Shown: positions 10,319-21,400 of the stretch, piece by piece
Layout of the letters: the number at the start of each line of letters is the position of its first letter
Numbering within the stretch: the first letter of the stretch is position 1
Origin: Pseudomonas rubra
Lineage (GTDB): Bacteria > Pseudomonadota > Gammaproteobacteria > Pseudomonadales > Pseudomonadaceae
Length of the DNA: 64,000 bases
Direction of reading: 5' to 3'
Assembly: GCF_028656935.1 (NCBI RefSeq)
Contig: NZ_JAMDGZ010000018.1
Coordinates: 62,001-126,000, forward strand
Translations under genes and position numbers: made by a program
The notes under the pieces: model-generated
What the model was told of the DNA's origin: nothing
The model's input: the letters and a program-made list of their open reading frames with translations, nothing else
The model's database searches: none

Positions 10319-12850
10319 ATGGCTTCAGCCGCCAGGCCCAGCGCTGCGAATGCTGCGTGTAGCACCGACTCCCCGGCACGCCTGGCGCTGTGGCTGCCCG
10401 CCGCCTTGTTGCTGCTGTCGGGCGCTGCGGCGCTGGTTTATCAGGTGTTGTGGATCAAGCAGCTGTCGCTGGTGGTGGGCGTGGAAGTACACGCGGTGAC
10501 TGCCGGTATCAGTGCGTTTTTTGCCGGGCTCGCCTTGGGCGGGTTGCTCTTCGGGCGCTGGGCTGATCGCCTGCGCAGGCCGGTTCGCCTGTATGCGATG
10601 CTGGAACTGGCGGTGGCATTGCTCGGTGTTGGCAGCACCCTGGCCCTGGCGGCTTGCGCGCCACTGTTTGCTCGCATGGAAGCCGCCAGCGGCTGGCTGG
10701 CCTGGTGCTTGCCGTTTGCCCTGGTGGGGTTTCCCGCGCTGTTGATGGGCGGCACCCTGCCGGTGCTGGTAAGGGCCCTGGCCCCGGGCGACGGCCAACT
10801 GGCGCAGGCCAGCGGGCGGTTGTATGCGGCCAATACCGCCGGGGCCATTGTCGGCACCTTGCTCAGCGCTTTTGTGCTGTTGCCGCAGTTGGGGGTGACC
10901 GGCAGCGCCTTGGCCGCCGCCGCAATGAACTTGCTGGCCGGGTTGGGCGCCTGGCTGGCCCGGCGCAACGACCAGGTCGCGGTGCGCACAGTTGCGCCGA
11001 CAGCCCGCGCGCGTACACCCCAGGCGCGCCTGGCCATTGCCCTGTACTGCCTCGCCGGTGGCGTAGCTCTTGGGTACGAGCTGGTCTGGAGCCAGTCGAT
11101 CGTGCAATTCATGAGCACCCGCGCCTATGCCTTTGCTGTGGTCCTGGCCACTTATCTGTGCGGCCTGGTTGTCGGTAGTGCCCTTTATGCGCGGCGCGCC
11201 GACCGCTTGCGCGACCCCTGGGGCCTGTTTGGCGTGCTGATCGCCTGCGCAGGGCTGCTGGCACTGTTACAGGTCGCGGGCCTGGGGCGCTGGCTGGTGC
11301 TGGCCCAGACCCAGGCGGAGTTGATCGTTGTGCAGGCCACCGGCAATGAACTGGCCGGCATGTGCGCGCGTTTCGCCACGGCGACCCTGAGCATGGTGTT
11401 CCTGCCTACCGTGCTGCTGGGCGCGGCGTTCCCGCTGGCGATCCGGCTGGGGGTGGATGGCGCCCATGTCGGCCGTGACGTTGGCCGGGTGGTGGCGCTC
11501 AATACCCTGGGTGGTATCGCCGGTGTTGCGCTGACGGGTTTCGTGCTGGTGCCGGGGCTCGGCCTGGTGCGCACCCTGGCGCTGCTGGCCGGGCTTGCGG
11601 CGCTGATCGGTCTGCTGGCGGTATGGCGCGGTCACGGCGTGAGGCGTGGGGCGCAGGTAGCGGTGGTGGCCGTGGCGCTGGCCAGCGCCTTGACCGGTAT
11701 CCTCACACCGCCCCAGCGCCTGGCCGAACTGCTGCCCGGGGCCCGCAATGGTGCACTGACCTATTACCGCGAAGGCAAGGGCGGTACCGTGGCGGTTGTC
11801 CGCCAGCAACGCCAGGGCCAAGCCTTCAACCGTCTGTATATCCAGGGTGTATCCAACACCGGCGATGCTATGCCGTCTTTGCGCTATATGCGCCTGCAGG
11901 CGTTGCTGCCGTTGTTGATCCATGCCGGCGAGCCGCGTTCGGCACTGGTGATCGGCTTTGGTACCGGGATCACGGCGGGCGCCATGCTGCGTTACCAGGG
12001 CCTGGAACGCCCGGTGGTGGCCGAGCTGTTGCCCGAGGTGCTGGAGGCCGCGCCGCTGTTCAAGGGTAATTTCGATGCTGTGCACGACCCGCGCCTGGAC
12101 ATCCGCCTGCGTGATGGCCGCCGCGAACTGTTGCGCAGCGCCGAGCGCTATGACCTGATCACCCTGGAGCCACCACCACCGTCTGCCGCTGGGGTGGTCA
12201 ACCTGTACTCACGGGATTTCTACCAGTTGGCCGCGCAGCGCCTGCAACCTGCCGGGCTGGTGGCGCAGTGGTTGCCGCTGCCGACCCAGAACGACCAGGA
12301 CAGCCGCTCGCTGGTGCGCAGCTTTATCGACGTGTTTCCCCATGCGTCGCTGTGGACCACGGAATTCCACGAGATGTTGCTGATCGGTTCGCTGCAACCC
12401 TTGCAACTGGATGTACCACGCATCGCCCGGCGGTTTTCCCAGCCGGCCGTGGCCTCGGCGCTGGCCGAGGTGGGGGTGGATTCGGTGCAAGCCTTGCTGG
12501 CCACCTGGGTCACCGACCGCACAGGGCTTGAGCACTACGCCGGCACTGCAGCACCGGTGACCGACGATCAGCCGCGCATCGAGTACTCGGCGTGGGTGCG
12601 GCCGGGGGAAATTACCCGGGTACTGCCAACCTTGCTGGCATTGCGTCAGGCGCCGCCACTGCTGAGCGCCGACCCTGGCGTTGCGGGGGCGGTGAATGAT
12701 CAGTGGCTGACCTTGCAGCGCTTTTACAGCCTGAGCCTGCACGCCTATAACGGTAACCGCCAGGCCTGGGCACGCGAGGCCGGAGCGCTGCAGCGCAGTG
12801 ACGGCAACAACCCCTATTTTCGCTGGTTCCTCGGTAACCCGCAGCCCTGA
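10319..12850 (+). CDS. Fused multi-TM transporter-like / spermidine synthase-like protein
   Basis: The 843-residue product has about a dozen hydrophobic helices in the first 470 residues, e.g. LWLPAALLLLSGAAALVYQVLWIKQL, typical of fused MFS/spermidine synthase proteins. A Rossmann methyltransferase/aminopropyltransferase-like domain follows, with the nucleotide-binding loop ALVIGFGTGITAG near residues 541-553 and LITLEPPPPSAAGVVNLYS. The catalytic acidic pair of true spermidine synthases is not obvious, so polyamine synthesis should not be assumed. The ATG at 10319 was chosen because the frame's earlier ATG lies before the terminator hairpin. The stop abuts the stop of the opposite-strand porin gene (convergent, no gap). 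Confidence 0.83.
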   Translation: MASAARPSAANAACSTDSPARLALWLPAALLLLSGAAALVYQVLWIKQLSLVVGVEVHAVTAGISAFFAGLALGGLLFGRWADRLRRPVRLYAMLELAVALLGVGSTLALAACAPLFARMEAASGWLAWCLPFALVGFPALLMGGTLPVLVRALAPGDGQLAQASGRLYAANTAGAIVGTLLSAFVLLPQLGVTGSALAAAAMNLLAGLGAWLARRNDQVAVRTVAPTARARTPQARLAIALYCLAGGVALGYELVWSQSIVQFMSTRAYAFAVVLATYLCGLVVGSALYARRADRLRDPWGLFGVLIACAGLLALLQVAGLGRWLVLAQTQAELIVVQATGNELAGMCARFATATLSMVFLPTVLLGAAFPLAIRLGVDGAHVGRDVGRVVALNTLGGIAGVALTGFVLVPGLGLVRTLALLAGLAALIGLLAVWRGHGVRRGAQVAVVAVALASALTGILTPPQRLAELLPGARNGALTYYREGKGGTVAVVRQQRQGQAFNRLYIQGVSNTGDAMPSLRYMRLQALLPLLIHAGEPRSALVIGFGTGITAGAMLRYQGLERPVVAELLPEVLEAAPLFKGNFDAVHDPRLDIRLRDGRRELLRSAERYDLITLEPPPPSAAGVVNLYSRDFYQLAAQRLQPAGLVAQWLPLPTQNDQDSRSLVRSFIDVFPHASLWTTEFHEMLLIGSLQPLQLDVPRIARRFSQPAVASALAEVGVDSVQALLATWVTDRTGLEHYAGTAAPVTDDQPRIEYSAWVRPGEITRVLPTLLALRQAPPLLSADPGVAGAVNDQWLTLQRFYSLSLHAYNGNRQAWAREAGALQRSDGNNPYFRWFLGNPQP

Positions 12851-14149
12851 TCAGAAGCGCCAGGTGGCGCCACCACCAAGAATGTGCAGCGCCGCATCAC
12901 GGTAGGTTCCAGACAGCGTCGTGCCGGAGCGCGCCTTGGTCTGCGCGACGTCCATGTCGCCCAGCCAGACCAGGGTGTAGGCCATATGCAGGTCCAGCCC
13001 CTCGCGCAGTTGGTAGTTGACTCCGGCCGCCAGGCGCCAGGTCGCGGCCATCGGGTTGTCGACGGTACGGTCGCTGTCGTCCACTGCCGAGGTGTCGTAG
13101 CCGACCCCGGCGCTCCAGCGCAGGCGCGGTGTGGCCTGGTACTGCGCACCGAGGGAGGCGTGCCAGGTGTCCTTGTAGTGGCGGTCGACGCTGCGGCTGA
13201 CGTTGCCAAGTGAATCGGCATCGACCTCCACGCCAATATCGCCGAACTCGCTCCAGTCCTGCCAACCGAGGCTGGCCAGCAGTTTCCATTGTGGGTCAAG
13301 GTCATGGGCAACGCTCAGCAGCACGGTTTGCGGGACGTTCATGTCCAGCTCCAGGCTGTTGACGTCCAACTGGCGCAAGGCCAGGTTGAGCAGCGGGTTG
13401 CTGATGTCGCTCAGGTGCGGTTTGTCCTCGAACTCGAGCTTGACCTTGCTGGTGTAGGCCAGGCCCAACTGGGTGGCCGGTGACAGGCGATAGTGCAGGC
13501 CCAGGTTGACGCCGACGCCGACGTCGGTGTCCTTGTACTCGAGCTGGCCGTCTGGCCGCTCGGTGAGGCCGAGCAGGTTGTTGTTGACCGCCATTTCGGT
13601 GCGGTAGTAGCCGTAGAGAATGCGCGGGCCGATGCCGAACGAAAGATCGTCGGTGATCTTGTAGGCGATCGTCGGTTGCAAAGACACACCAATCACCGCT
13701 GCTTCCTGGGTGAAATAACGCCCGGCCCAGTCATCGTCGTAGTCCAATGCCAGGCCAAAGTTGCCGTACATGCCAAAGCCGATGGCGGTGCGTTCGTCGA
13801 GCCGGTGGCTGATGAACAGGCTCGCGCCGGGCAGGTACTGCAGGGCATTGCCACCTTCGTTGCCGTCGAACTGATTGGTGCTGTCGCGAGAAAAGCCAAT
13901 GTCGCCGAGAATCAGCTGGCCGTTGGCGCTGATCTGGGTGCCTGCCAGCTGGGTCAGGCCTGCCGGGTTGCTCATCAGCACGCTGGGGTCAGTGGCAAGG
14001 GCTGCGGCGCCGGCGTTGGCCAGGCCATTACCTTCCTGGCCAGCCTCGTAGATGAGGATGCCACCGGCCCAGGCGTTGCCGGTGAATACAGCCCCGCACA
14101 ACAGCAGCGAGGGGAGTGTACGGGCAGGAAGGCGAGCGTGTCGGTTCAT
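12851..14149 (-). CDS. OmpP1/FadL/TodX-family outer-membrane transport protein
   Basis: The 432-residue protein starts with a signal peptide (PSLLLCGAVFTGNAWA, cleavage near 28). The mature N-terminus GGILIYEAGQEGNGLANAG continues into ATDPSVLMSNPAGLTQL, the conserved N-terminal plug region of FadL proteins. The rest has alternating beta-strand character and ends on an aromatic residue (GGGATWRF), as beta-barrels usually do. Family members import hydrophobic compounds such as long-chain fatty acids. It lies next to a lipopeptide cluster, where a link to the acyl substrate is possible but unproven. It points away from the regulator downstream of it. Confidence 0.9.
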   Translation of the reverse strand: MNRHARLPARTLPSLLLCGAVFTGNAWAGGILIYEAGQEGNGLANAGAAALATDPSVLMSNPAGLTQLAGTQISANGQLILGDIGFSRDSTNQFDGNEGGNALQYLPGASLFISHRLDERTAIGFGMYGNFGLALDYDDDWAGRYFTQEAAVIGVSLQPTIAYKITDDLSFGIGPRILYGYYRTEMAVNNNLLGLTERPDGQLEYKDTDVGVGVNLGLHYRLSPATQLGLAYTSKVKLEFEDKPHLSDISNPLLNLALRQLDVNSLELDMNVPQTVLLSVAHDLDPQWKLLASLGWQDWSEFGDIGVEVDADSLGNVSRSVDRHYKDTWHASLGAQYQATPRLRWSAGVGYDTSAVDDSDRTVDNPMAATWRLAAGVNYQLREGLDLHMAYTLVWLGDMDVAQTKARSGTTLSGTYRDAALHILGGGATWRF

Positions 14150-14257
14150 TGTGACGTCCCGGATGAGTGATCAGGCTGACACCAGTTGCCTTTCAAACTA
14201 GCCCGCCTTGCTGTAATGCAGGATGCTGCTGGTCGGATTCTGCAAGCAAAGGCTAAC

Positions 14258-14297
14258 CACGCCGCTCGCACAGGCCATGGCCTGTGAGAACGGCGTG
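14258..14297. repeat. Large inverted repeat between the luxR 3' end and the porin gene
   Basis: The centre is a perfect 18-bp palindrome, CACAGGCCATGGCCTGTG (14269-14286). Symmetric outer arms CACGCCG (14258-14264) and CGGCGTG (14291-14297) are separated from it by 4-nt internal loops. It lies 53 bases past the stop of the minus-strand luxR gene and upstream of the minus-strand porin gene. It could end luxR transcription (no U-tract is present) or be a protein site before the porin gene. Confidence 0.6.
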
Positions 14298-14349
14298 CTC
14301 AGCCTTGGTGCAAGGCGCGAGTGCGCTGATACCCATGCATCGAGAACGC

Positions 14350-15120
14350 TCAGGCGCCGGCCATCCATTTCGACAGGCCATGGCGGCCACTGACCCCCAG
14401 CTTGGCGGTGGCGCGCTTGAGGTAGGTCTCGATCGAACTGGTCTTCAGGTTCAGCCGTTGTGCCAGTTGCGGTACCGTACCGCCGGTCAACAAGCCCATG
14501 CACACTTCCTGTTCGCGGACCGAGAGATTGATCGAACCTTGTGCCAGGCGTTCACCGAAGGCGTGGCGCAAGGAGCCGGCGTCCAGTTCCGTCAGGGCGC
14601 ATCCGGCGCCTTGCTCAAGAAGCTGGCCATGGTGCTCGACCAGCGGCAGCAAGGTGTCGGACAGGCTTTTGAGCTGCGACAGTTCGCTCAGGGAAAAGCC
14701 GCGCTGGCTGGGCAGGCGATGAAAGCAGATCACCCAGCGGCGGTTGCCACTGCGTGAAACCAGGTTGCACTGGTGGGCGCTGTGGGGCTGCTGGCGGGCG
14801 TTGGGCGGGGCCCTGAACTCGATCAGTAGCGGGTCCTTCATTTGCATGATCGATTGCAGCAGCGGGTGGTGCAGGTAGTCCATGCTCGGCAGATCCTGTT
14901 CAAGGCCGGCACTGCCCAGCACCTTGATGCGGCTGACACTGGCCTGGCGCAAGTCCAGGGTCCACTCACTGAGGTCAAGCTTGTGGATCGGCACCTGGGC
15001 ATCGACCAGGCGCAGCATCTGCTGGGCAAAGGCTTGGGCGCCGGTGCTGGCGATCAATTCGCCCAGTTGCAGGTACAACTGCGGGTCGGGGCGGTAGGCG
15101 AGGCTGTCGGTCTGCTTCAT
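14350..15120 (-). CDS. LuxR-family regulator of the lipopeptide locus (upstream regulator)
   Basis: This 256-residue protein has a C-terminal LuxR/GerE helix-turn-helix (about 193-250: LSVREQEVCMGLLTGGTVPQLAQRLNLKTSSIETYLKRA). Its N-terminus is unlike the acyl-homoserine-lactone-binding domain. This type, divergent from the first NRPS gene, is the standard pathway activator of Pseudomonas cyclic lipopeptides. It shares 304 bases of intergenic DNA with the first NRPS gene. The ribosome binding site is embedded in a perfect RsmA/RsmE consensus, so translation is probably held back until the Gac system acts. Its closest relative in the window is the second LuxR gene (61950-62591), especially in the HTH tail (GVSGRHGLSKWM versus GISGRHGLLRWM). 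Confidence 0.92.
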   Translation of the reverse strand: MKQTDSLAYRPDPQLYLQLGELIASTGAQAFAQQMLRLVDAQVPIHKLDLSEWTLDLRQASVSRIKVLGSAGLEQDLPSMDYLHHPLLQSIMQMKDPLLIEFRAPPNARQQPHSAHQCNLVSRSGNRRWVICFHRLPSQRGFSLSELSQLKSLSDTLLPLVEHHGQLLEQGAGCALTELDAGSLRHAFGERLAQGSINLSVREQEVCMGLLTGGTVPQLAQRLNLKTSSIETYLKRATAKLGVSGRHGLSKWMAGA

Positions 15121-15424
15121 ATCCTGGTCATCCTTGAGTCAAAGCATCACGGCGGGTATCTCGCGGTCGAGTTCTCCGAGGGCTGTACGAAGGGTGAGGG
15201 TATTCAAGCCCGCGTGTTGCTGATGCGTCTGTAATGGAAAACAGGGACAGAAAATGCCACTTATTCCTACTCAGGCAATGGCGAATGTTGGCGGATGGCC
15301 AATCTCCTACGCGATTTTCAGCAGCCGTCATCAGGCCTGTGCCTGTCCGGGTTTAAGGGGTCATGCACGCTGGCAGGGCAGTGCTTGAATCGGCAGATGA
15401 TCAACCATCAGGATCCGCCGACCC
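15121..15424. promoter_or_regulatory. Divergent promoter region between luxR and the first NRPS gene
   Basis: This 304-base intergenic stretch holds no credible gene. It must contain the promoters of luxR (left) and of the NRPS operon (right). A small inverted repeat, TTGGC-N5-GCCAA (15288-15302), lies about 120 bases before the NRPS start and is a candidate operator, but short palindromes are common in GC-rich DNA. The NRPS ribosome binding site is AGGA at 15410-15413, within ATCAGGAT, an incomplete Rsm-like motif. No convincing sigma-70 boxes were identified. Confidence 0.5.
15128..15137 (-). promoter_or_regulatory. RsmA/RsmE-type binding site on the luxR ribosome binding site
   Basis: On the minus strand the sequence reads TCAAGGATGA, matching every position of the published consensus (A/U)CANGGANG(U/A). 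The GGA core is the likely Shine-Dalgarno element, 10 bases before the luxR ATG. Occupancy by RsmA/E would block translation. Confidence 0.7.
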
Positions 15425-18400
15425 ATGCCCGCCGCCCACACCTTTGCCCTTACCGCCTCCCAGCGTGACATCTGGCTGGATCAGATCAGCCATGGCGACT
15501 CGCCGCGGTACAACGTTGGCGCCTATGTCGACTTCGACGGTGATATCGATGCCGGTCGGCTACGCCAGGCGCTGGTGCACCTGATGGGCCTGCACGAAAG
15601 CCTGCGCACGGTGCTGGTGGCGCAGGGCGAGGACAACGGTGTGCCGCGCCAGTGTTTTACCGATGCGCTGGCAGTTGACCTGAGCGAGCATGATCTGCGC
15701 GCCAGCCCCGAGCCGTTGGCCGCTGCGCAGGCCTTGATGAAGGCCCGGCTGCAGCGCCCCTATGCGCTGGAGGTGTCACCCTTGTGGGGGACGATGCTGA
15801 TTCGCCTGGCTGAGCGGCGCTACCTGTTTGCCGTGCATACCCACCACCTGATCCTCGACGGCTGGGGGATAGACCAGATGTTCAAGCAGACCGTCGACTG
15901 CTATCGCTTGCTTGAACAGGGCCAACCCTTGCCGGATACGGCGCCGTCCTACCGCGACTTCATCGATGACGACGCCCACTATCAGCAGTCGACGCGTCAG
16001 GCCCGTGATCGTGACTACTGGCTGGCCAAATACAAGCAGTTGCCGGATCCTTTGCTGGCACCTCGCGAGCGTGGCGTATTGGTCCAGGCCGAGCCCACGG
16101 CGGCCCTTGAACTGCCCTTCGATGCCGGGCTGCTGACGCGCATGCGGCAACTGGCGCAGGACCTGCAGGCCTCCGCGTTTCATGTGTTGCTGGCGGCCTT
16201 GCATGTGTGTTGCGCACGTACCTGGCAACGTGACGAGTGGGTGCTCGGCCTGCCGGTGCGCAACCGCAGCAACGCACGGTTCAAGGCAACCATGGGTTTG
16301 TTCAGTCAGGTCAGCGCCTTGCACATGGACTTTGGCCGCAGCCAGTCGTTTGCAGCGCTTGTGCGCGCCATTGGCGACACCCTCAAACAGGACTTTCGTC
16401 ATCAGCGCTTCTCGTTGAGCGACCTGAACCGGGCGCTGGGCGCGCAGCGCGAGGAGCGCTCGCAGCTGTTCGAACTGATGCTGTCCTACGAAGAAGACGA
16501 CAATGAGCTGCGCTTTGGCCAAACGGCCAGCCATTCCGTGATGATCTGCAACGGCCATGGTCCGACGCCCCTGAGTATTCACCTGCGCAGTAACAGTCAC
16601 AGCGCCAAGGCCTGCCTGCACCTGGTTTACAGCCACGCCTGGTTCAGTGCCGAGGAGGTCCAGGCGCTGGCCGAGCGTTTGCTTTGTGTGCTGGAGCAGG
16701 GTTTGCAACGACCGGAACTGAGCATTGCTGCCTTCGACCTGCTGACCGACAGCGAGCACGCACGCTTGCATGCCTGGAACGCCACCTCGGTGCCCGCCGC
16801 GTGCCAGGCGCTGATCCATCGGCGGATCGAGGCTCAGGCGGGGGCCTGGCCGCACGCAGTGGCGGCCCTGCACAACGGCCAGCAACTGAGCTATGGCGAG
16901 TTGAACCGCCGGGCCGATATCCTTGCCCGGCACCTGATCGCTCTGGGCACTCAGCCTGAGCAACGTGTCGCGGTGGTCGCCCGGCGCGGGCTGGACACCC
17001 TGGTTGGCTTGTTGGCGGTGCTCAAGAGCGGCGCTGCTTACGTACCGATCGACCCTGCGCAACCCCGTGAGCGCCTGGCCTACTTGCTCGATGACAGCGC
17101 GCCGCAGGTGGTGCTGACGCAGGCTTCGCTGAGCGAGCGCCTGCCTGCCCATGGTCGGCCACAGATCGAACTCGATTGCTGTGACTGGAGCGAGGCGCTG
17201 GACAGTCGCCTGGTGACGGTGGCCCAGAGCGCCAACAACCTGGCCTATGTCATCTACACCTCAGGCTCCACCGGCGAGCCGAAAGGGGTGATGGTCGAGC
17301 ATCGCATGCTCGCCAACCTGGTCGACTGGAGTTGCAGTGCCTTTGAGCTGGGCCCCGGCCGCCAGCAGTCGTGCCTGGCCGGTTTCGGCTTCGATGCCAT
17401 GGCCTGGGAAGTCTGGCCGGCACTGTGCAGCGGCGCGACCCTGCACCTGGCGCCGGTACGCGACGGCGCCGAGGATATCGAGGCCTTGCTGCGCTGGTGG
17501 CGTGCCCAGCCGCTGGATGTGAGCTTTCTGCCGACGCCGGTGGCTGAGCATGCCTTCGCCCAGGGAGAGTTGCATCCGACCCTGAAAACCTTGCTGGTCG
17601 GCGGTGACCGCCTGCGCCGTCTGGGCCGTGAGCAGCGCTACCGGGTGATCAACAACTACGGCCCCACCGAAGCCACGGTGGTAGCCACTGCCGGGCAGGT
17701 TCAGGCAGGCCAGCCGCTGCATATCGGTGCGCCAGTGGCCAACACCCGTGTCTACGTGCTCGACGGCCAGCATCGGTTGTTGCCAATCGGCGCAGTCGGT
17801 GAGCTCTACATCGGCGGTAGCGGCGTAGCCCGTGGCTATCTGAACCGCCCGCAGCTTACGGCCGAACGCTTTCTCAACGACCCGTTCAGCGACGCTGCCA
17901 ATGCGCGGATGTATCGTACTGGCGACCTGGTGCGCTGGAACGCCGACGGCAACCTGGAATACCTTGGGCGCAACGACGACCAGGTGAAGATCCGTGGCGT
18001 ACGGGTCGAGCTTGCAGAAATCGAGGCGGCCCTGGCTAGCCATCCCCGGGTGCGCGAGTGCGTGGTGCTGCTGCGCAACGGCCAGTTGCAGGCCTGGTTC
18101 ATTGGCGATGCAGCGGCTACCCCGCTGGAGTTGCACGAGCACCTGCGCCAGCGCCTGTCGGCGGCATTGCTGCCGGGTGCCTACACCCACCTGAGGGCCT
18201 GGCCGCTGACCGCCAACGGCAAGCTGGATCGCCGCGCGCTACCTGTGGCCGATGATGCAGCCAAGGTTCGGCGGGTGCATGAGGCGCCGCAGGGTGAGGT
18301 CGAGCAACGCCTGGCGGCCTTGTGGGCCGAGTTGCTGAAGGTCGAACGGGTAGGGCGCCAGGACCATTTCTTCGAACTGGGCGGCCATTCGCTGCTGGCG

Positions 18401-21400
18401 GTGCAACTGATCGGACGCATGCGCCAACAGGGCCTGCAGGCTGATGTGCAGGTGCTGTACGGCCAATCGACCCTGGCCAGTCTGGCCGCCGCCGTGGTGG
18501 TTGGCGAGGCCGCGCAGGTCCCGGCCAACCGGGTCCCGGTCGACTGTCAACACATTACCCCCGAGCTGCTTGTGCTCACCGAGCTTGACCAGGCGGCCAT
18601 CGAGCGCATCGTCGCAACGGTGCCCGGGGGTGCCGCCAACGTGCAGGAGATCTATCCGCTGGCGCCGCTGCAGCAGGGCCTGCTCTACCATCATGTCACC
18701 GATGCGCGCGACCCTTACCAACAACAGGTGTTGTTCGCCTTTGCCGACCCGCACTGCCTGGCAGCCTTTGCCCAGGCCCTGCAGCGGGTAATCGAGCGCC
18801 ACGACATCCTGCGCACGAGCCTGGTCTGGGAGGATCTTGAACAGCCTCAGCAAGTGGTATGGCGCAAGGCTCACCTGCAGGTCGAAACCTGGAACCAGGT
18901 TGCCCAGGCGGGCGACGTCGGCGCGCAACTGCGCAGTGATTACGATCCGCAGCAACGGCCGCTGGACCTGCGCCGGGCGCCGATGATGGCGCTGGTCACC
19001 GCCGAAGATCGCCAGCAGGGGCGCTGGCTGGGGTTGCTGCGGTTCCATCACCTGGTCAACGACGCGGTGTCCATCCAGGTACTGCTGGGCGAACTCGAAG
19101 CGTTCATGGCCGGGGGTGGTGAGCAACTGCCTGAGCCGGTGGCGTACCGTGACTATGTTGCGCTCAGTGGCGCTGCCGAGCGCCAGGCCCGTCACCAGGC
19201 GTTCTTTCGCGAGCAACTGGCCGGCGTCGAGGCGCCTGTGCCCATCCCGGGCCTGGGCGGTGCGGTGGTTGATGAGGATCAACTGCACACCTGCAGCGAG
19301 CACCTCGATGACGTGCTGACCGCCACCTTGCGCACAATGGCCCGCCAGCAGGGCGCCAGCCTTGCCAGCCTCCTGCACCTTGCCTGGGCCCAGGTGCTCG
19401 GTACCCTGGCGGTGGTCGACGAGGTCACCGTCGGCACGGTACTGCTGGGGCGGGCCATGGCCGGCAAGAACGCCGATCGCGCCATGGGCATGTTCATCAA
19501 CAGCCTGCCGCTGCGGGTCAACCTCGCCGGGCAATCGGTCAGCCAGGCCCTGGTGGCAACCCATGGGCGCCTGGCTGCACTGCTGGGCCATGAGGATGCG
19601 CCTTTGCTTCTGGCCCAGCGCTGCAGCGGCCTGGCGGCGGGCACGCCGTTGTTCAACAGCCTGATCAACTACCGCTATGGCGCGGTGGTGCAGGGCCAGG
19701 TACTGCCGGGGGTGACCCTGGTCGAGGCCAGCGAAGTACTCAGCCATGGCCTGGTGCTGACCGTGGATGATCAGGAGCAGACCCTGCAGTTGGCCGTCCG
19801 TGCGCCACGGGCGATCGGTGCGCAACGGCTGCTGGACGCGCTGTCGAGTACCTTGCGGCAACTGGGCCAGGCCTTGGCCGAGGGCGGGCATGGCGCGCTG
19901 GAGGCGCTGTGCAGTGTGCCTGCCGCGGAGTTGCAGTGCCTGTTACACGGTTTCAACAACACCGACGACCGCAAAAGCCCGCTGGATCAGACGCTGCCGG
20001 CGCTGTTCGAGGCCCAGGTGCGGCGCACGCCACAGGCCATCGCGCTGCAGAGCGAGGAAGCCAGCCTCGACTACCAGACCCTCAATGCCCAGGCCAATCG
20101 CCTGGCTCATCGCCTGCTGAGCCTTGGCGTCGGTCCCGATACCCGGGTGGCGGTCTGCGTTGAGCGTGGGGTGGCAATGATGGTCGCCTTGCTTGGAGTG
20201 CTCAAGGCCGGTGGCGCCTACGTGCCCCTGGACCCTGGTTACCCGGCCGAGCGCCTGCAGTTTTTGCTGGCTGACAGCGCGCCCCAGGTACTGTTGGTGC
20301 ACGGTGCCACCCGCGGCCTGTTCGAGCCGTCGCGGGTAACGCTTCTGGACCTGGACCAGGACGCTTGGCAAGTCGGCGCTGATCAAAATCCACAGGTCCC
20401 GGGGCTGGGCCCGGCGCAGTTGGCCTACGTGATGTACACCTCGGGCTCCACGGGCACGCCCAAGGGGGTGATGATCGAGCATCGCGGCCTGTGCAACCTG
20501 ATGCACTGGGGCTCGCAGATCTGCCCGCCACGGCCGGGCGATGCCTTGCTGCAACGGGCGCCGTTCACCTTCGATGGCTCGGTGTGGGAGCTGTTCTGGC
20601 CGCTGACGGCGGGCCTGCGCCTGGTCCTGGCGCGGCCGGACGGGCACCGCGATCCGGCCTACCTGGTGCAATTGATCCAGGCACGCCAGGTGACGCTGAT
20701 CAAGTTCGTGCCGGCACTGCTGCACCAGTTTCTCGAGGAGCCAGGCGTCGAGTACTGCACCAGCCTGACTGACATCTTCTGCGGCGGTGGCGAGCTGACC
20801 CTGGCATTGCTGGCCAGTGTGCGCCAGCGTCTGCCTAAGGTGCGCTTGCACAACGTCTATGGTCCTACCGAGGCCACCGTGGACAGCACGGCCTGGACCC
20901 TGCGGGCCGATGAACCGCTGCCGCTACAGGTGCCGCCAATCGGCCGGCCGATCGCCAACACCCAGCTGTATGTGCTCGATGCCCATGACCGCCCGGTGCC
21001 GCTGGGTGCGGTGGGGCAGTTACACATCGGTGGCGTCGGCGTGGCGCGTGGCTACCTGGGGCTACCGGACTTGCAGGCGCAACGTTTTATCGCCAGCCCC
21101 TTCGTTGACGGCGATCGCTTGTACCGTACCGGCGATCTGGTGCGCTACCGCCAGGACGGCCAGCTCGACTTTCTCGGCCGCAACGATTTTCAGGTCAAGC
21201 TGCGTGGGCTGCGGGTCGAGCTCGGCGAGATCGAGGCATTGCTGGTCGCGCACCCGGCGATCAGCCAGTGCGTGGTGCTGATGCGCGAAGAGCGTCTGGT
21301 GGCCTATTTCACCTGTTGCGAAGGTGCCCGTACGCCGGCCCTGGAAGTCCTGCGCAACCACTTGCTGGCGCGCATGCCCGAATACATGGTGCCGTCGGCG

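Noticed and set aside
14198-14503. Small minus-strand frame between luxR and the porin gene
   Set aside because: It overlaps the luxR 3' coding region in another frame, lacks a ribosome binding site and has no recognisable protein features.
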